From Gnetum montanum (taxonomy: Eukaryota > Streptophyta > Gnetopsida > Gnetales > Gnetaceae), in the NCBI GenBank assembly GCA_015680685.1, contig MNCI01005364.1, positions 188,261 through 252,260 of the forward strand: a DNA stretch of 64,000 nt. Reading direction: 5' to 3'. Positions 12,156-23,216 of this stretch are shown here, piece after piece. The notes beneath the pieces are model-generated. The model searched no databases. It worked only from the letters and a program-made list of their open reading frames with translations, and had not been told where the DNA came from. How positions within the stretch are numbered: position 1 is the first letter of the stretch; each line of letters begins with the position of its first letter. The translations under genes were made by a program, and so were the position numbers.

Positions 12156-13530
12156 TGAAACACCCCTACCATATATACCCCATACCTCTTGGTATATTTG
12201 TGACTTGAATCCTTGATGTCTTATTTTCTAGCCTATGTCTATGCTTTATTAACCTTTGTCTTAGGGTTGACTATGCTTTTGTATTTTGAGCTATGTGCCT
12301 TGATATCCTTTTTAAATAGCCTTTTTCTATGGATGTATTTCAGATGCTTTATTTTTGTTTTTGTTTTATTTTTAGTGTATTTTATTTTATATTTTTTTTA
12401 TTTTTATGTTATTAGCATTTTGGAATTTATCCTTTAATTTAGCATATGCAAACTAATCCCTTTTGTTGGAGTTTTGAGTTATCAAGTACTAAGCACTAGA
12501 TGGGTTATTGGAATAGGAGATACTACTTTGGTTTTGGCGTACTTTCTTTGAATAATATGTATTTTGGTTCAATAATATTTTTGATAATTTTTTTAATTTT
12601 AAAATTATTTTAAGCTTATGTTTTAGAGGATCTTATGCTATCCTTTAGTTATGTTTTTAACCTTAGACTTTGTTCTTAGTTTGGGAATTAGACATGGCTA
12701 TGAAATTGGAATTAGTCATAGCTATTAAGTTTCTCATAAGAGAAGTCCATTACGCTAGCATGAGGTACTAGAACATGTTAGAAAAATATTTTTAAAATTA
12801 GAATTCCTTTTTATTTTTAGTTTACCCTTTAGAAAACTCATTTTACCCAACATTGCCAAATCCTTGGAAGAATATATACCTAAAATCTCTTTCATGATAG
12901 ATCATCCAATTGCATAATTGATATCTGGGACATAGAACTAGAGAAGGAGACTCCATCAATTTAGAGATGAGCTAGATCTAAATCTATGTTGTTAATCAAC
13001 ATCTTTGAGAAGCCATAGTTTAAGATCTTCTTTTGGATATTGTTTAGATCCCATCAATAACCTATTATGCTTCCTAAGATTTAGAGCTTATTTTTAAAAA
13101 TGAATGCATTCATTGATCCTTTCTACATTGTTGTTAAATTCAAGTAGGGTAATTTGATTCTTTTATCCACTTTAATGAATTTTAGTAATTTTCCTTATGC
13201 ACATAGGTTTTGGCCAATTCCATTTTATTTAGCAACTATTTAATGAAATGATTGAATTTAAAAATATCAATATTTTTTATGGTCACTTCTAAAATTTTTT
13301 TTACCATGCATGGAATGTTAGTCAATAATTTGACTTGATTTGATGATGTTTGAAATCATATTTGACCACATTTTACCTTTTTTCCATTTTTGCTAATTTT
13401 CAACTATATAATTAGGGTTTTTGCTATTTTTTAATAGTCTTAAACTCCTAAAACAATGTTGGCCAATAATAGTCCAAAAGAAAAAAAATTTCATCTTACC
13501 AATGCAAATCATGAGGTGTCTATTGATCAT
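12156..13530 (+). repeat. Element F 5' LTR, first part
   Basis: It begins TGAAACACCCC and parallels 26064-27368. For example, TCCTTGATGTCTT and CTATGTCTA...GCTTTATTAACCTTTG occur in both copies. A hydrophobic 74-residue ORF inside (12213-12437) is an artefact of T-rich LTR sequence. Confidence 0.75.
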
Positions 13531-14599
13531 TGAACTTAGAAGAGGGGGAGGGGGATAAATAAGTTTCCCAAATTAAAACTTAAACAAAAAAAAAGCACAC
13601 ACACTGAATTTAACATAGATTCCCAACTTGGGTACTCCACACTTAGAGGGTAGATTGCAAGCACACATCAAGAATTTATTACTCTCAAAATGTGATTGAA
13701 GGGCCAACACCCTGTACAATCTTCAAGCCCCACTCTAGGGTTTTATACTGTAGCACTAATCACTCAACCTCCTAAGGTCTTGTTAGGCTTGAAAATGTGG
13801 TTTCAGTCTACCACAACATTTACAATCTTGAGCTTTGCACTAGAGTGTTGTACTATAACACTAACAACTCAATCCCATAGGATCCTAACAAGATCAAGCA
13901 CATCAACCTTGGAGGGCAATAAGAAAAAGAATTACAAGGGATAATTGCAACTCAGTTTCTTGATTCTTGTATAATTAGGAACAACACACTTTACAATGCT
14001 AGAATGATAAGATAATGAGGAGCAATAGAGAATTCAATAATTACAAATGATTATACATTGAATACAACAAGGCTTGCACATTTTACAATGCACATCAAGT
14101 CTTCTTATAGCTATCATGTTTCTAAATCCATCTTGGAATGTGTGCAATGGTAAGCCAATGATCACTAACAATCATGGAAGATGTCTTACTTATGCCTAAG
14201 ACATCTCTCAAAAATTGTCTTCCATTCTAGAAAGATGTCTTTGTTTAGTGAAAGACGTCTTTCTAAAGTATTCATTCTAGAAGATGTCTTTATCATATGA
14301 AAGGAAAATTTTTGAGCTTGGTCTACATTATGTAAAGACAGCTTTGCATTGTGAAAGATGTCTTTGTCTAAGGAAAGACAGCTAGTATTTCTCAAAGATG
14401 TCTTTGCCTAAAACCACTTTAATTCTGCCAATAAGTTTGCTATTTCTCAAAGACATCTTTCTTTGCATGATGAATCTTTTTTTCCTTTCCCATAGACTTG
14501 CTCAATCTTCTCTTGCAAGCACAAAAATCACAGAGGTGAAAACAAACAAATCTTCCATTTTCCTTAACATTTTGACATACCAAAACCAAAAGGTCCAAA
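13531..14599 (-). repeat. Element G left LTR (3' LTR)
   Basis: It starts TGAACTTAGAAGAGGGGGAGGGGG and parallels 18889 onward (shared AAGCACACACACT, GATTGCAAGCACAC, CTCAAAATGTG). The 14160-14460 part carries repeated AAAGATGTCTTT-type motifs. Confidence 0.75.
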
Positions 14600-15599
14600 A
14601 ACTCCTCCTTTTTGGTAATGTTCAAAACTTAAGAAAATGGATTAGCCTTGTCCCAATAATAATGCACAATACTTCTCCCCCTTTTCGAACATAACCAAAA
14701 AGGTCAAATAGATATCATAAAAGATATTCTATGAAAAGCATAATGACATATAAATTCTTATGGCAACTAAGAATTAGGATAAGTGTGGAGGATCAATAGG
14801 ACATCAGTCAAGTAAAAAGCATAATAAAAATCAATAGACCACACAGAGATAGCTATAAAATACATCATCTATCCATAATCATCCATAAATTGTCTAGAAT
14901 CATCTTAAAGTACAACTACCCACAAATAAATTAGATATGTGAAAAGTCCCAAAATCACATATGTGAGAGCCAAAAGTGTCTCATCCTTTTGATCATCAAA
15001 AGAAGAGAACAAAAAACTTGACAATGTCTTAATCACTAAACTCAGTAACATCCTTAGACTTAGAATTCACCATTTCTCAAGATGCATGATAAGTCTTCTC
15101 CTCATTGTCATCACTATTGGTTCTAGGATGGCTAGATTTCTAAGCATCCTCATCTAAGGACTCAACTTGCTACATTGGAGCCCACTATCAGTTGAAACTA
15201 AGAGGAAGCTAGTGGAGCTAGCAACTACTAAACTTGGATCCATTAGGACATGGTCCCAAAGATGCTCCCCATTGCCCATTGCTCAAAAGAGCTACGAGCA
15301 TCAGCAGGGGGTGAAACAATGTGAGCATGAGGGACTAGATCATGGTGCTATAACTATTACATGGAAGCATGATGCTCCCCCTAGATACTAGCTAAGGATG
15401 CCTCTAGCTTGGAATCTGACTCTATTCCAAATTCATATGTACATGAGGGGCTTGCTACTAAAGAATGTTGTGAAGGAACAAGAGCATCCTCCTCACTATT
15501 AGAGATAGGAGGAGTAGTGACCTTCTCAAATACCTATCCATTAGAGGGAGGAGGAATCTTAGCCTCATCTAAGCTCTTACGCAAGTAAGAGAGGTTCCT
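14600..15599 (-). other. Element G region between env-position ORF and 3' LTR
   Basis: No further gene is recognised. Two small plus-strand ORFs here are antisense and unsupported. The sequence CTCCTCCTTTTT at about 14602-14613 is the complement of the polypurine tract. Confidence 0.4.
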
Positions 15600-16583
15600 C
15601 CCAAGCTTCCCAATGGCACGGGAAAAGGGTTAAAATAGCTTCCTCAGAGAAAAATGAACTTGATCATTGAAGGATTTTGATCATTACAACTATGGAGAGG
15701 CAAAATTCTTGTGTTTTGAAGGTTTGGTACTAGGTCCTACTTCTGCTGCATGAGAAGAACTCCTCTTCTCAATGTACTCACTAACACTCCACTTGCCTTT
15801 AAGCAGAGGTAACTCTAGAATAGGTACACCCCTCTAGTGGGTTAAGAGGCTAATAAGGTAGGGGTGCCTAAGGATTATCTCCTTGGCATAGAGACTCAAA
15901 ATTTCTCGACAAAGTATGTGCCCCAAATCCAATGGTAATCTTGTAAGCAAGAAATATAGTACAAAATCCTAGTGTGATAGCAGATAACTACAACTACCTT
16001 CCTTCACCATTATGTTATAGAAAAAAATAAGTAACAAGTTGGAGGCATTAGGAGTCATCTTGCTTTGCTCAATATGATCCCTATCAAATGACATATCTCT
16101 CCCAAATAAAATATTATAAAATTTATCATGAGCTATGGGAATTATACCATTAGTGTAGATATCATGCATAGTATCAATGGTAACTTGGAAAACATTAGAA
16201 CTATAAATACCTAGTGCATTTACAATTTGGGAAGAGACTTCAACAATAATCCCACCAACAGTGGATGTGAATGCCCCAACAGTATTAGAAATGACAATAT
16301 TATAATAGAATTCTCTAATAAGCACTTTATGGATAGGAAAATTCATAGAAATGAAAGTTGTCCATTTCAAATGCTCAAAATAATCTAATAGAGCTTGTTG
16401 TCTATGAAGTGGGAAATTAAAAGAATGCTTAGAAACAATAGTAGTGGTCCTTGTAGCTTCAAACTTGTGTTGAGTGCCTGTACTTCGAAACTGGGGCATG
16501 TATGAAGGTTATGCACTACTAGAACTTCCTATTGCACATATTTTGGGTGGATTTCTAGACATACCAATCTTCTTGTGGGCCAT
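15600..16583 (-). pseudogene. Env-position ORF with plant-transposon-type domain (element G)
   Basis: The reading begins MAHKKIGMSRNP at 16583, meets a stop, then stays open for 176 residues (16499-15969) and continues in the same frame past single stops. It contains KVLIREFYYNIVISNTVGAF followed by GIIVEVSSQIVNALGI. This resembles the pattern REFYANL...V.G..V.FS...IN..LGL of the family called putative plant transposon protein. Further on come LLLIFFYNIMVKEGSCSYLLSH, DFVLYFLLTRLPLDLG and LPYLI-like text, again matching that family's second half. Elements E and C carry a related ORF but belong to Ty3/gypsy. No catalytic motif or transmembrane helix is clear, and function is unknown. Confidence 0.6.
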
Positions 16584-16689
16584 CTCTACCAAAATCATTG
16601 CGAATGATGGATCCTTATTTGTCTTTGTGGGATATGTATGAAGGAATATGACAAAAATGGGGATTTTGTCCTTTATAACCATAGGAAAA

Positions 16690-16890
16690 TGAGGGATTTG
16701 AATGAAAAAAGAGACATCTTTTTTGACAAAAAGATGTCTTTTTCAATGTTAAAAATATAGTAGACATATTTCATTTACAAAAGATGTCTTTCTCACAATC
16801 AATTGAAAGATTAGAGAGACACCTTTATTTTTTGAAAGATGTGTCTACAAAGATGTCTATCACTTTTGAAAGATGTCTTTCATCAAAAAT
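16690..16890. repeat. Internal cluster of AAAGATGTCTTT motifs
   Basis: Six or more copies of GAAAGATGTCTTT, AAAGACATCTTT or close variants lie just upstream (minus-strand sense) of the env-position ORF. They repeat a motif otherwise concentrated in this element's LTRs. Confidence 0.7.
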
Positions 16891-17265
16891 TAGGGTGAGG
16901 TTTTAAGACACTACCATTGGTCTATAGTATTTATGAAAACTTGAAAACAAAAAGAAAAACTTACCTCTACCTACCTATCATGTTGTTGAAAGGTGATGGA
17001 GTTCAAAAAGCTAGAGAATGTGTTTCCTCGTTGAGGAATCTCCTTTGAACCAAACTTTCCCATTGTCCAAGGCATGACTTCCTCTTACAAATTTGTTGGT
17101 GAAAGTGTCCTGATGCCTTTGGTCTTATTGTTTAATTCTCCATTTCTTTTTGACAAACTTGATCCTTTGAGTTGATCTCCAATCTTCTCTATGATCTTAC
17201 ATAAAACCATTTCTCTATGTACGGTGAGAAAACCAAGAAGTCTTATGATATGCTCATGTACTACT

Positions 17266-18814
17266 TTAGATTGCACTTCCATTGTTTATGCCCAATCTTA
17301 TTACAATAATAAAATCTAATTCCCCTATTGAAAAAATGAATAGAATGACCAAACCTTTGAGGATTTTTTTGTTGGATAGGAGCTTCCCTTGATGTAGTGT
17401 CCTTTTTCCTTTAGATGGGGTGAAGGTTGTGCCAATTCCTCTTCTTAGTGGTAGCATCCAAGTCCACTTTTTTCTTATGGACTTCTTCCTTGTCCAAAAA
17501 CAATTTGAAGAGCCTCTTCTCCTTTAGTTAGTATTTCATTCACCAACTTAACATTTGCAAGTTCTTCTTTCATCTTCTTATTTTATTTGGTTAGTACTTC
17601 ATTCTCAACCTTAAGGTTTGAGAATTGTTTGTTAAGATTAGAAATAGTTAATTTTAATGAGGATATTTCCTGATCTTTAGAATTAAGTTGTTTATTTAAC
17701 TTACTGTAAATATTTTAAAAATTTAAAAGTTCTTTACATAATAAATCAAGCCTCTCATCATCATTAAGTTCATTTTCTGATGAATCACCATTAGTAACGG
17801 CCATGTAGATGAGATGAGAATTTTTTGCATCTTCCTCTACTTCTTCTTCACTTTGCTCCCCACTATCCCAACTTTTATAGAAGTTGGTTTTCTTAACTTC
17901 TTTAGTGGATTTATTCTTGAATTGCATCCTGAAACTAATAGGGAATTTAGGATCCATATGGCCTCTACCATGGCACATCCAACATTCTATAGAAGAGAAA
18001 TCTAAATTGGAATTTAAAAAATGCTTACGTCTTTCCTTACCTTTATATTGATTGAATCTTTACTGATGTGTTCCCTTGTTCCTTCTAATGATTAGTTGTT
18101 AAATATTTCTTGTGAGAAAGGCAATCTCATCTTCATTTCCATCATCATTCACATTGAGCTCCTTCTCCTTTGAGCCAATCTTTAAGGTAACAGGTCTTTC
18201 TTGAATAGCTTCTTTGCTTATGAGGTTCATTTCATAGGTGATGAGAGCACTTTGAAGTTCCTCGAATTTGAGAACTAAGAAATCTTTGATTTTCTCCATG
18301 GCTATGACCTTAGGTTTGAACTCTAGTTGAAGAGTTCTAATCATTTTGATAATGACATAACTTTTGAGTAGATCTTTTCTGGTTCCTCTAATTACTACAA
18401 CAAGATCATTAGCTCTAGAAAAATAATCCTTGAGTTTATCATATTAACTTTGTAAAACTAACAATTTTGATTACTTAGCAATAGAGGTTACTACATAAGT
18501 AGCTTCTAGAGTTGCCAAATTTCTTTGGCAATTTTACATCCTATCATCCTATTGAATTCAAATTTATTCAATGCATAATATAAATAATTTTTTGCTTTTG
18601 AATTAAACATGAACCTATCCTTTTCTTCTTGAGACCATTTGTTGTAGGGCTTGATGATGCTATTGGTGCCATTGACAAGTGGATCATAGCCTTCTAGTAT
18701 TAACTCCCGTACTTCAAAGTCCATAAACTTGAAGAATCCTTGCATCCTAGGTTTCTAGTAAGTGAAGTTGAATCCATTGAACATGGGTGGCTTTGAGTAG
18801 GATGTCCCCTCCAT
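17266..18814 (-). pseudogene. Ty1/copia-type gag (element G)
   Basis: The start at 18814 gives MEGTSYSKPPMFNGFNFTY, then a stop where copia gags usually have W, then KPRMQGFFKFMDFEVRELI. This is a good match to the UBN2/DUF4219-type N-terminus. Positions 18344-18099 give MIRTLQLEFKPKVIAMEKIK and KFEELQSALITYEMNL, the central gag helices. Positions 17978-17715 give a zinc-knuckle remnant (CHGRGHMDPKFP) followed by an acidic stretch. Near 17300 a second knuckle reads CNKIGHKQWKC with its first cysteine lost. Capsid-type structural protein by family knowledge; here it is inactivated by stops. Confidence 0.75.
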
Positions 18815-18852
18815 TGTTCACTCTTGAACTTGATGATGAAACAAATAGTACT

Positions 18853-18866
18853 AAGCTCTAATACCA
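18853..18866 (-). other. Primer binding site, tRNA-iMet type (element G)
   Basis: On the minus strand it reads TGGTATTAGAGCTT, differing by C-to-T style changes from the copia primer site TGGTATCAGAGCC. It lies 22 bases inside the right LTR, which orients the element. Confidence 0.7.
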
Positions 18867-18888
18867 CTTATGGTTCATTGAACTTAGA

Positions 18889-19982
18889 GGGAGGTGGAGG
18901 GGNNNNNNNNNNNNNNNNNNNNNGGGGGGTGGTAGAAGATGAATAAGTTTTCCAAATTAAAACTTAAACAAACAAAGCACACACACTAAATTTAATGTGG
19001 TTCCCCAACTTGGGTAGTCTACACTTAGAGGATAGATTGCAAGCACACCTCTAGACTTTGGTGCTCTCAAAATGTGGTTGAAGGGTCCACCCCTTATATA
19101 GTCTTCAAGCCCTACTCTGGAGTGTTGTATCACAACACGAATCACTCAACCTTGCAAGGTCTTGTCAAGCTTGGAAATGTGGTTTCAAGGCTTTCACAAC
19201 CTTCACAATCTTGAGCTCCACACCAAAGTATTGTACTAAAACACCAACAACTCAATCTTGTAAGATCTCAACAAGCTCAAGCACATCAACCTTGCAGGGC
19301 AACAAGAATAGGAATTACAAGGGATAATTGCAAATTAGTTTGTTGATCCTTGTATAGTTAGGTACAACACACTTTATAGTGCCAAAATGATAAGACAATG
19401 AGGAGAAATAGAGAATTCAATGATTACAAATAAGTATACAATGAATATAGCAAGGCTTGCACATTTTCTAATGCACATCAAATCTTCTTATAGTTGTCAT
19501 GTTTCTAAACCCATCTTGGAACTCATGTAATGGCTAGCCAACTATCATGAAAGACATCTTACTCATGCCTAAGATGTCTCTGTAAAATTATCTTCCATTC
19601 TGGGAAGACATCTTTGTTTAGTGAAAGATGTTTTTCTAAAGTCTTCATTTTGGAAGAAATCTTTGTCACATGAAAAATGTCTTTTTAAGCTTGGTTTTCA
19701 TTCTATAAAGATGTCTTTGCCTTGTGAAAGAAGTATTTTTTTGAGGAAAGATGGTTGTTGTTTCTCAAAGATGTCTTTTCCTGAAACCACATTAATTCTA
19801 CCAAGACATTTGTTGTTTCTCATAGATGTCTTTCTTCATCTTCCTTTACATGATGAATCCTTTGTTCCTTACCCATAGCCTTGCTCAATCTTGTCTTGCA
19901 TGCACAATAATTACAAAGATGCAAATGAACTTATCTTCCATTTTTCTTAACCTTTTGACATACCAAAACTAAAAGGTCCACA
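18889..19982 (-). repeat. Element G right LTR (5' LTR), with gap
   Basis: It parallels the left LTR. A run of 21 N at 18903-18923 interrupts a poly-G tract, so the true length is uncertain. Positions 19540-19850 again carry the AAAGATGTCTTT motif family. Confidence 0.75.
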
Positions 19983-21745
19983 ACGTCCTTTCTAATTTTT
20001 CATGATCATGTCATGAGGTCATGATGCAAGTCACAATAAATATTTAATGATATTTTTGAATTATGCATGTGATACCAAGAAAAATTTTTCAAGAAACCCT
20101 TAGCCTCTTGGTAACAAAAAATTAAGAAAATGATGAAAAACATAGCTTCTAGGACTTTCCAAAACATCTAAAAACCTATACAACAACCAAATATATTTTA
20201 GCAATTTTAGTAGGTTAGACTGACATCTAGAAGCTTAGGTTCCTCTTTTTGACATTTTTTTCATTTTTGAAACATTCATTAAAGCCTATATTTTAGCCTT
20301 GACCTTCATTTGGCACCTTAGAATCTTGTTTTGAAAATTGAATTCTTGGTCTTTAATCTTTTAACTTCACTAGATATTTTAGTTCATCTCTCCACCATCT
20401 AGGGATTTGTTTGTTTATTTGTTTATAATTTTACATTTAACCATTTGTCTTTAAATGTGAATTTTTTAGTAACATTAACAAGTTTGTAGTAACTATACAA
20501 TAAGCCTTTATTGGTAGTGAGTGAGATAATTATGTGGTGAAACATGTTGCTAAGTGTTACCTAACTTTGCAGTGACAACATGATCAGACTTGGTCAATAA
20601 AAAGCTATGTACTCATGTGATTAGCCTTATCTATAAGTACTATTTGTTTAATACATTCTTTTAATAAGTTTATGTATGGTGGTGGAGTTTCAATTCATAA
20701 AATTTGATTGTTTATTCATAGTATTAATATTTGTTATTTGTTTCATGTTTGATTTGGTTTTCTAATCTTTTTTTTTTTTTTTGAAACTGCCACTTATCCA
20801 TGACTTTTCAGCTGCTTAATGTTTCCAACCAAACCCATAAGGGAGTATTTTATAACTTTTTTCCCTACTCAATCTTAAGGTAAATTCCATTTCTATTTTT
20901 ATGGCTTTTGGATAACTCTATTAGTTTTAATAAGAAAGATTTAGAGTAAAAATTTGATGGTGAAATTCATATTTTTAAACCCTTGGTAGTTTTAATATTA
21001 TGTTTCTAGTTCAATTATTTAATTCTATGTTTTAATGTTCAATTAGAATTAATGGAATTGTACTTCATGTGAGAATTTGTATTTTGTTATCCTTTTTTTA
21101 ATGTAGGCCTAGCTTTGATTTGAACTTTATTTATATCAGATTGATTATACTTTAGTTACTAGAATTTGGCTATTTTGTCCAACATTAGAACCCCATATCC
21201 TTTCTCAATGTATTTTTAATATAAAAGGATCATCACCTAAAGCCATGGTCCTCATCCTACTAAGAGGGATCTTGGAACGATTGGTAAATGAGTGAAAGCC
21301 TAACCTCTTAGAGTGGCTATGTCCAAGCTTGTACCCAAGTCTTTAACTTGAGAAACAAGCACCTTACCATCACTTCAAATTATGGTTCTTATTTGTAATA
21401 TAAATAATATTTATATTTAATTCAGTATTTAATTGTAACTATAACTTGATAACATTTTCATTATAATCTTTGGCTTATGTAGTAGGGTTTGTCCAACTAT
21501 TATTAGTGCATAGGTTAGTTTTGGAACACAAGGGGCTACAATCACTATTTCTACAATGTTCTTATCTTTAGTTGTATTCTTCTTACTCCTATGTACTTGT
21601 CATTTTATGGATATCTACTACTTTTCTTGTCCAATTTCCTTAGCATCCATTTAATTTTTATTAGGTAATGATTTACCTTTCATACATTTTAATTTTTTCT
21701 AAGTAATACCTTTTTAGCCTACGCCTAGTTAGTGGGGCATTAAAA
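19983..21745 (+). repeat. Element F 5' LTR, second part
   Basis: It is assigned to the F LTR because it leads into AGTGGGGCATTAAAA and then a TGGTATTAGAG primer site at 21748, the usual end of a Tekay/Del LTR. No second copy of this part exists in the window to prove it. Confidence 0.55.
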
Positions 21746-21747
21746 GT

Positions 21748-21811
21748 TGGTATTAGAGTTAAAATACTGAATTCTTGAATTAGAGTTAAAATAAAAGTTG
21801 GTATTAGAGTT
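21748..21811 (+). other. Element F primer binding site, tandemly duplicated
   Basis: TGGTATTAGAGTT occurs at 21748-21760 and again at 21799-21811, with surrounding GTTGGTATTAGAGTTAAAAT duplicated at a 51-bp spacing. It corresponds to the tRNA-Met primer site TGGTATCAGAGCC. Confidence 0.65.
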
Positions 21812-21849
21812 AAAATAAAAGTTGACAAGTATTCTTGAATTTGTAATGT

Positions 21850-22700
21850 ACGATGTCACCATGCAAAATATTTAAGATCCTGAATAGGACAAACCTCAAT
21901 TAACCAAATGGATAAGTTTCTTAGAATGACATGATGTAGGAGATTTTCACTCATTTAAGAAGTCAAAATTTGTCTAATATTGAGAATAGTGAATAATATC
22001 AACCTGACTAGTCAACCATTGGTGGTAGAAGGTCTATTAAGCTACTAAATAGTTCAAGAGGTTGAAACCACCATCTTTTAACAATGCAAAAGATTCCATA
22101 ATAGCCTAAATTAGCTTCATGATATGAAAGAATCTTTCTAGCTAATGGTTTATGCTTCAATGCAACTAACATATTTGATACTCATCAACTAAGGGATGTA
22201 ACCAACTATTAGTGGCAGATAACTAAGGTTGCTAAAGACTAGGCACGTAGAGAGGTGGAGTGGGTTGAATTTGTTAGAGACTTCAAAGAAGATACATGTC
22301 CAAGACGTTCATGGGGACTAAGACCAAGGAGTTATCCAACTTAGAGCAGGAAGATCTTACTATTTCTAAGTATGAGACAACTTGTACTAAGGCATTGGCT
22401 ATATAGTAGAGCATAGGTTTGGGAAAGAAGAAGAAAAAAAATTAGCTGAATAGGAGACCCAAACCTATAATTAGATCTAGCATCTATAAGTAGGCTAGTA
22501 CTTCTAGAGGTACCACTAGTAGACCTTTCAACTCCACTCCTAATTATCATTCTTGTGATCAAAATAGACATTTCAGAAGTGAATGCTTGACTTATCTTTA
22601 CTATGATAAGCCTAGACACTAATAATGTAAGTTCATCAACAAAATATTTAAGCATCATATAGATGAAGCAACCAAAGTTTAGAACAAAAAGATGATTCAA
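21850..22700 (+). pseudogene. Element F gag remnant with zinc knuckles
   Basis: Near 22540-22630 the reading gives a knuckle remnant (CDQNRHFRSEC, first cysteine lost). It is followed by CLTYLYYDKPRH and a further cysteine, fitting the paired CCHC arrangement of chromovirus gags. Earlier gag is barely readable, and multiple stops are present. Confidence 0.5.
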
Positions 22701-23150
22701 CACAAGGATTTAAGAAATAAGGGAAGAGTCTATGCTTTCACTGATCAACCTTTAGATAAGCAACCAAATAGTATCATGGATACTATGGGTAATATTGGTG
22801 GATCTTCTTTCTTGATCTTATTTAATGCTAGTACTAGTCATTCTTTTGTGAACCCTAGAGTTAGGACTTGTTTACAACTTGGCCCTACAGCCATGTATTC
22901 TCCCTTACTAATTTAGATAATCCATTCTTCTAGTATTTTAGTTTCTACCTTATTACCTTCAATTGAAGTGGTGATACAAGGTAACAAGTGGTACAATGAT
23001 TTAATGGTGATGGGGCTTGTAGAGTATGATGTGATTATTGGGATGAATTGGTTGGCTAAGTATGATGGACATTTAGATTGTAAGAATAAGACTCTCACAT
23101 TTATTTCCACAAGTGAAAAAGAAGTTACAATCCAAAAAAGAAAGGTATAA
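22692..23150 (+). pseudogene. Element F aspartic protease remnant
   Basis: FLILFNASTSHSFVNPRVR matches the chromovirus protease block (LFDSGASHSF), with the catalytic D-S-G changed to N-A-S. Then EYDVIIGMNWLAKYDGHLDC and KNKTLTF match the conserved YDVILGMDWL...DC..K.V.F segment. With the catalytic aspartate gone it cannot be active. Confidence 0.75.
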
Positions 23151-23216
23151 ATTAAAATTAACCTAGTAACAATAAAAAAGTTTCAATAGTTACTTAAGCA
23201 TTATCATAATTAAAAG

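Larger units (their letters stand above)
13531..19982 (-). mobile_element. Element G: Ty1/copia-type element lacking pol, inserted in the F LTR
   Basis: Two parallel LTRs (13531-14599 and 18889-19982) bracket about 4.3 kb. A tRNA-iMet type primer site lies inside the right LTR, so transcription runs on the minus strand. A purine tract (AAAAAGGAGGAG on the minus strand) abuts the left LTR. Inside, gag (18814 to about 17266) precedes an env-position ORF (16583 to about 15600). No copia integrase, RT or RNase H motif was found between them, so the element is probably non-autonomous. A 5-bp target duplication was not found; TGATCAT occurs near both sides (13524-13530 and 20003-20009) but not at the exact LTR edge. 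Confidence 0.7.

Noticed and set aside
12213-12437. 74-residue hydrophobic, membrane-like ORF
   Set aside because: It lies in T-rich sequence of the F 5' LTR, and the matching part of the 3' LTR does not keep it open.
14398-14694. 98-residue plus-strand ORF in element G
   Set aside because: It spans the G 3' LTR boundary and polypurine tract and is antisense to the element; the other LTR gives a different product.
13524-20009. TGATCAT on both sides of element G as target-site duplication
   Set aside because: The right copy lies about 20 bp beyond the best LTR end, and copia-type insertions give 5 bp, so it is probably coincidence.
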